Origin: Saprospiraceae bacterium UBA7328
GTDB taxonomy: Bacteria; Bacteroidota; Bacteroidia; Chitinophagales; Saprospiraceae
Length of the DNA: 7,967 nt
Direction of reading: 5' to 3'
Assembly (NCBI GenBank): GCA_002471345.1
Contig: DKPS01000073.1
Location: 484 to 8,450 of the forward strand
Shown here: positions 6,138 through 7,967 of the stretch, piece after piece
Position numbering within the stretch: position 1 is the first letter of the stretch
Layout of the letters: each line of letters opens with the position of its first letter
The notes under the pieces: model-generated
Databases searched by the model: none
What the model was told of the DNA's origin: nothing
The model's input: the letters and a program-made list of their open reading frames with translations, nothing else
Position numbers and translations under genes: made by a program

Positions 6138-6899
6138 TCACTCTACCATTGCAACTACTCTAGCAGGAGCACCTGATGCACCTACTATTTTAAGTGGGAA
6201 TACGCATACTTTAAAGCCGGAACATGGAAGAGATTTAAGATTAGTGAGTTGCTCGATATGAAGATATTCCTTCCTGGTTCCTACTAAATGCCCTTCCCAG
6301 AAGACTTCTCTGTTGCCAGTATCTTTTGATTTTTTGATTTGATGTTTTAATGGAAGATCCCATCCCCATTGATCTATGCCCATCACTTTGATTCCCTGAT
6401 CTATAAGCCACTCCGTTGCCTCAGCCGACATGCCCGTTCCTTTATCCGGGAATTCTTTAGTCCCCATTAGGCGGTCTCTATCTGTTCTAATCAGGACTAT
6501 CATGCCTTTTTTGAGTTGAATTTTTTTCTTTGAAAGAAAGTCTTTGATCTCTTTAGCTGAAATAGCTTCAAAATCGGGTTTATGACTCATATCTATAACT
6601 ACTCCATCACCATAGCACCATTCTAAAGGAATCTCGTCTATGGTCTTGGCCTTCTTCCCTTCACATGTAGGTCCATAATGCCAGGGAGCATCAATATGTG
6701 TGGTGGAATGGACACCCATTTGCTTGATTGTATCGTCAGCCCATCCTCCAAAACCTGTAGGAAATAATTTAAAAGGCAGCCCCAAAGCTCTTATTAACCA
6801 TTTTCCTTTTCCATGAGGTTTATGTTTGATTTTTACTTTCATAAACCAAGGATCATTTCTGTTGTATTGGATCGGTTTTGTGAGGTCTACTAGTTTCAT
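6138..6899 (-). CDS. Cyclase-family metal-dependent hydrolase (kynurenine formamidase-like)
   Basis: This 253-residue protein belongs to the cyclase family (PF04199), which includes kynurenine formamidase KynB and isatin hydrolase. The metal-binding motif is HSTTHIDAPWH at 64-74, matching HxGTHxDxPxH with Thr in place of Gly; H64, H68 and D70 are the expected metal ligands and H74 is the conserved fourth position. Other family landmarks are VDLTKPI at 4-10, GDGVVIDMSHK at 97-107, GMIVLIRTDRD at 132-142, and PLKIVGASGAPARVVAM at 235-251. It has no signal peptide, so it should act in the cytoplasm. Substrate cannot be inferred: no tryptophan-degradation gene is nearby, and many such proteins are not KynB. 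Length is somewhat above KynB (about 210) because of a basic segment near 20-48. The start at 6899 fits the family N-terminus. A TACTTTTC at 6925-6918 (minus), one base off TAnnTTTG, is a possible -7 element 18 bases upstream. Confidence 0.9.
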   Translation of the reverse strand: MKLVDLTKPIQYNRNDPWFMKVKIKHKPHGKGKWLIRALGLPFKLFPTGFGGWADDTIKQMGVHSTTHIDAPWHYGPTCEGKKAKTIDEIPLEWCYGDGVVIDMSHKPDFEAISAKEIKDFLSKKKIQLKKGMIVLIRTDRDRLMGTKEFPDKGTGMSAEATEWLIDQGIKVMGIDQWGWDLPLKHQIKKSKDTGNREVFWEGHLVGTRKEYLHIEQLTNLKSLPCSGFKVCVFPLKIVGASGAPARVVAMVE

Positions 6900-7020
6900 A
6901 GAGGATTCTTTAGACTGGAAAAGTAATCTTTTTACTTATTTCTATACTCTTCCTAGGCCAGCCTTTTGATATTAAAAGTCACAAAATTGAGCCATCCATA
7001 TAACATGGTAAGTTTTTGAA

Positions 7021-7069
7021 ATGTTAATTATTATATATCAATTATATATTATAATATTGTATAATATTG
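7021..7069. repeat. Extremely AT-rich tandem-repeat block
   Basis: Only 4 of 49 bases are G or C. TATAATATTG occurs twice in perfect tandem (7050-7059, 7060-7069), and ATTATATAT occurs at 7030-7038 and 7041-7049 separated by CA. The block is also largely self-complementary. It could be a curved or easily melted regulatory segment, or replication slippage debris. Confidence 0.6.
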
Positions 7070-7194
7070 AGCTAAAACACCTACCTCTCGAGTAAATAGA
7101 TCCTTACTCTGTACTTCATAATAAATATGTGCATTCTATTTCAGACTTGACATCAATGGATTACCCTTAATTAATGCTAATCGATTCGATTCAA

Positions 7195-7209
7195 ATTACA
7201 AAATGTAAT
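7195..7209. promoter_or_regulatory. ATTACA-N3-TGTAAT dyad
   Basis: ATTACA (7195-7200) and TGTAAT (7204-7209) form a perfect 6-3-6 dyad about 210 bases upstream of the surface-protein gene. The geometry suits a dimeric regulator or a small hairpin, but no function can be assigned from sequence. Confidence 0.25.
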
Positions 7210-7421
7210 GTCAACATATAGGCAGTACAAACAATTGATTATTAACACTTTAAACGAAACATTTGTCATCATCTGTCTACTTGTTTTTCAAAATATGATT
7301 TACATAAAAGGCAAATTTTGATAGAAAAAAACTCTTAAAATTCATCTGGACAATTCGACATAAAACAACTGAATTTCAATAAACAAAAAACGACAAAACA
7401 CCTAAACAACTTTAAACTTCC

Positions 7422-7967
7422 ATGTATTATTCGAGAATAACATATATACTTCTCGCCTTATGCACGATATGTGCCATAGATATTAATGCCCAAGTCACAA
7501 TAACTTTTGAAAGTTCACCTGGTTCATTTTTATGCAGACATGGTACATCTCCTTACCCATTATCACTAGTTCAAAATTCTGGAAATCCAAAAAATCTATA
7601 TGAAGACAATTCGATAACTACTGCAAGAGTAGCTTGGAGTGTAGGTCTCAATCGATGGGAAGTCTCAAGAGGTAATGAGCTAATTGCCTATAATGAAACA
7701 GAAACAGATATGGACCCTCCTTGCTTTTCTGCAGGAGGCTGGATTTCTGATGATAATACTGGAATTGAATTTATAAGATGTGCATTGAACAATCTTTCCG
7801 GGCCTAGTTGTGATGATCTTGCATGTACACTAGACATTACTCAAAATGTTCAAAACGAATGTATCGACAACGGTAGCAATGATTACTTCACTATCACATT
7901 CAATGCTAATGCTACCAACGGAGGAAGCCATTATCAAGTTATACTCAATGGCACACAACTCGGAAGT
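7422..7967 (+). CDS. N-terminus of a secreted modular surface protein, 3'-truncated by window edge
   Basis: The frame opens at ATG 7422 and stays open to the end of the window (182 residues seen). The signal peptide has a short polar start (MYYSRITY), a hydrophobic core at 9-19, and likely cleavage after INA (residue 23), before Gln 24. Residues 24-130 form a strand-rich module with a recognisable spacing: W72, RWE (78-80), Y90, DPPC (98-101) and GGW (105-107), plus cysteines 38, 120 and 130. From about 134 a second module starts (CTLDITQNV, then C147 and DYFTITFNANATNGGSHYQV), resembling the repeated Ig-like or adhesin-type modules of large Bacteroidota surface proteins. Such proteins often end in a type IX secretion or gliding-motility C-terminal domain; that end is outside the window. 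The start lacks a Shine-Dalgarno but has an A-rich leader, common in this phylum. Too short to be listed among complete genes, but clearly coding. Confidence 0.8.
   Translation, partial: MYYSRITYILLALCTICAIDINAQVTITFESSPGSFLCRHGTSPYPLSLVQNSGNPKNLYEDNSITTARVAWSVGLNRWEVSRGNELIAYNETETDMDPPCFSAGGWISDDNTGIEFIRCALNNLSGPSCDDLACTLDITQNVQNECIDNGSNDYFTITFNANATNGGSHYQVILNGTQLGS

Larger units (their letters stand above)
6900..7421. other. 522-base non-coding divergent region
   Basis: No convincing gene lies between the divergently transcribed cyclase-family gene and the surface-protein gene. It contains a 6-bp hairpin (AAGTAA/TTACTT, 6921-6937) next to the cyclase start, an AT-rich repeat block (7021-7069), a dyad at 7195-7209, and a purine-rich, G-poor leader before the ATG at 7422 (the last 60 bases have just three G before the ATG). 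No perfect TAnnTTTG is seen on the plus strand. A TTGACA at 7147-7152 has no matching downstream element. Confidence 0.7.

Noticed and set aside
5373..6899. FtsE-type ATPase and cyclase-family enzyme as one substrate transport and hydrolysis system
   Set aside because: The ATPase carries FtsE hallmarks, no permease or binding protein is present, and a terminator-like palindrome separates the genes.
7021..7069. CRISPR-like repeat array
   Set aside because: Repeats are 9-10 bases, nearly pure A/T and without spacers of regular length.
7147..7175. Sigma-70-like promoter (TTGACA, 17 bases, ATTAAT)
   Set aside because: Bacteroidota primary sigma factors prefer TTTG/TAnnTTTG, and the downstream hexamer is a poor match; no gene start is close.

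Overview
The window looks like chromosomal DNA of a Bacteroidota member, most plausibly a marine Cytophagales-type bacterium (Flammeovirgaceae, Reichenbachiella or Marivirga kin); the genus is a guess. Supporting signs are low GC (about 35% by eye), starts without clear Shine-Dalgarno sequences, A-rich leaders, a TAnnTTTG promoter element, a Bacteroidota-style FtsE, many small exported proteins ending their signal peptide just before Gln, a lipoprotein with a Kazal-like segment, and a modular surface protein at the right edge. There are no tRNA or rRNA genes, insertion sequences, integrases or CRISPR arrays.

Layout. Positions 2-1531 (+) hold the C-terminal three quarters of a YyaL/SSP411-type thioredoxin-domain protein, cut by the left edge. 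Positions 1738-5360 (+) hold four consecutive exported proteins of unknown function: a 410-residue lipoprotein with a Kazal-like cysteine segment, a 295-residue secreted protein whose gene overlaps the lipoprotein gene by 55 bases, a 183-residue secreted protein, and a 242-residue probable beta-barrel protein (DUF6733-like from memory). Positions 5373-6899 (-) hold an FtsE-type ABC ATPase and a cyclase-family (kynurenine formamidase-like) metal hydrolase. Positions 6900-7421 are a 522-base non-coding divergent region with an extremely AT-rich repeat block. From 7422 (+) a secreted modular surface protein begins and runs off the right edge.

How they work together. The sequence does not show one pathway. 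FtsE (division/envelope ABC system), the cyclase-family enzyme and the YyaL-type protein are conserved genes that appear to be unrelated neighbours. The four exported proteins are the least explained part. Only the first two have a structural reason (overlap, probable translational coupling) to be called an operon. Both also show a faint pattern I read as NTF2-like, so a two-protein envelope module is the best candidate here for something undescribed. I see no convincing evidence of a defence, toxin-antitoxin or biosynthetic system.
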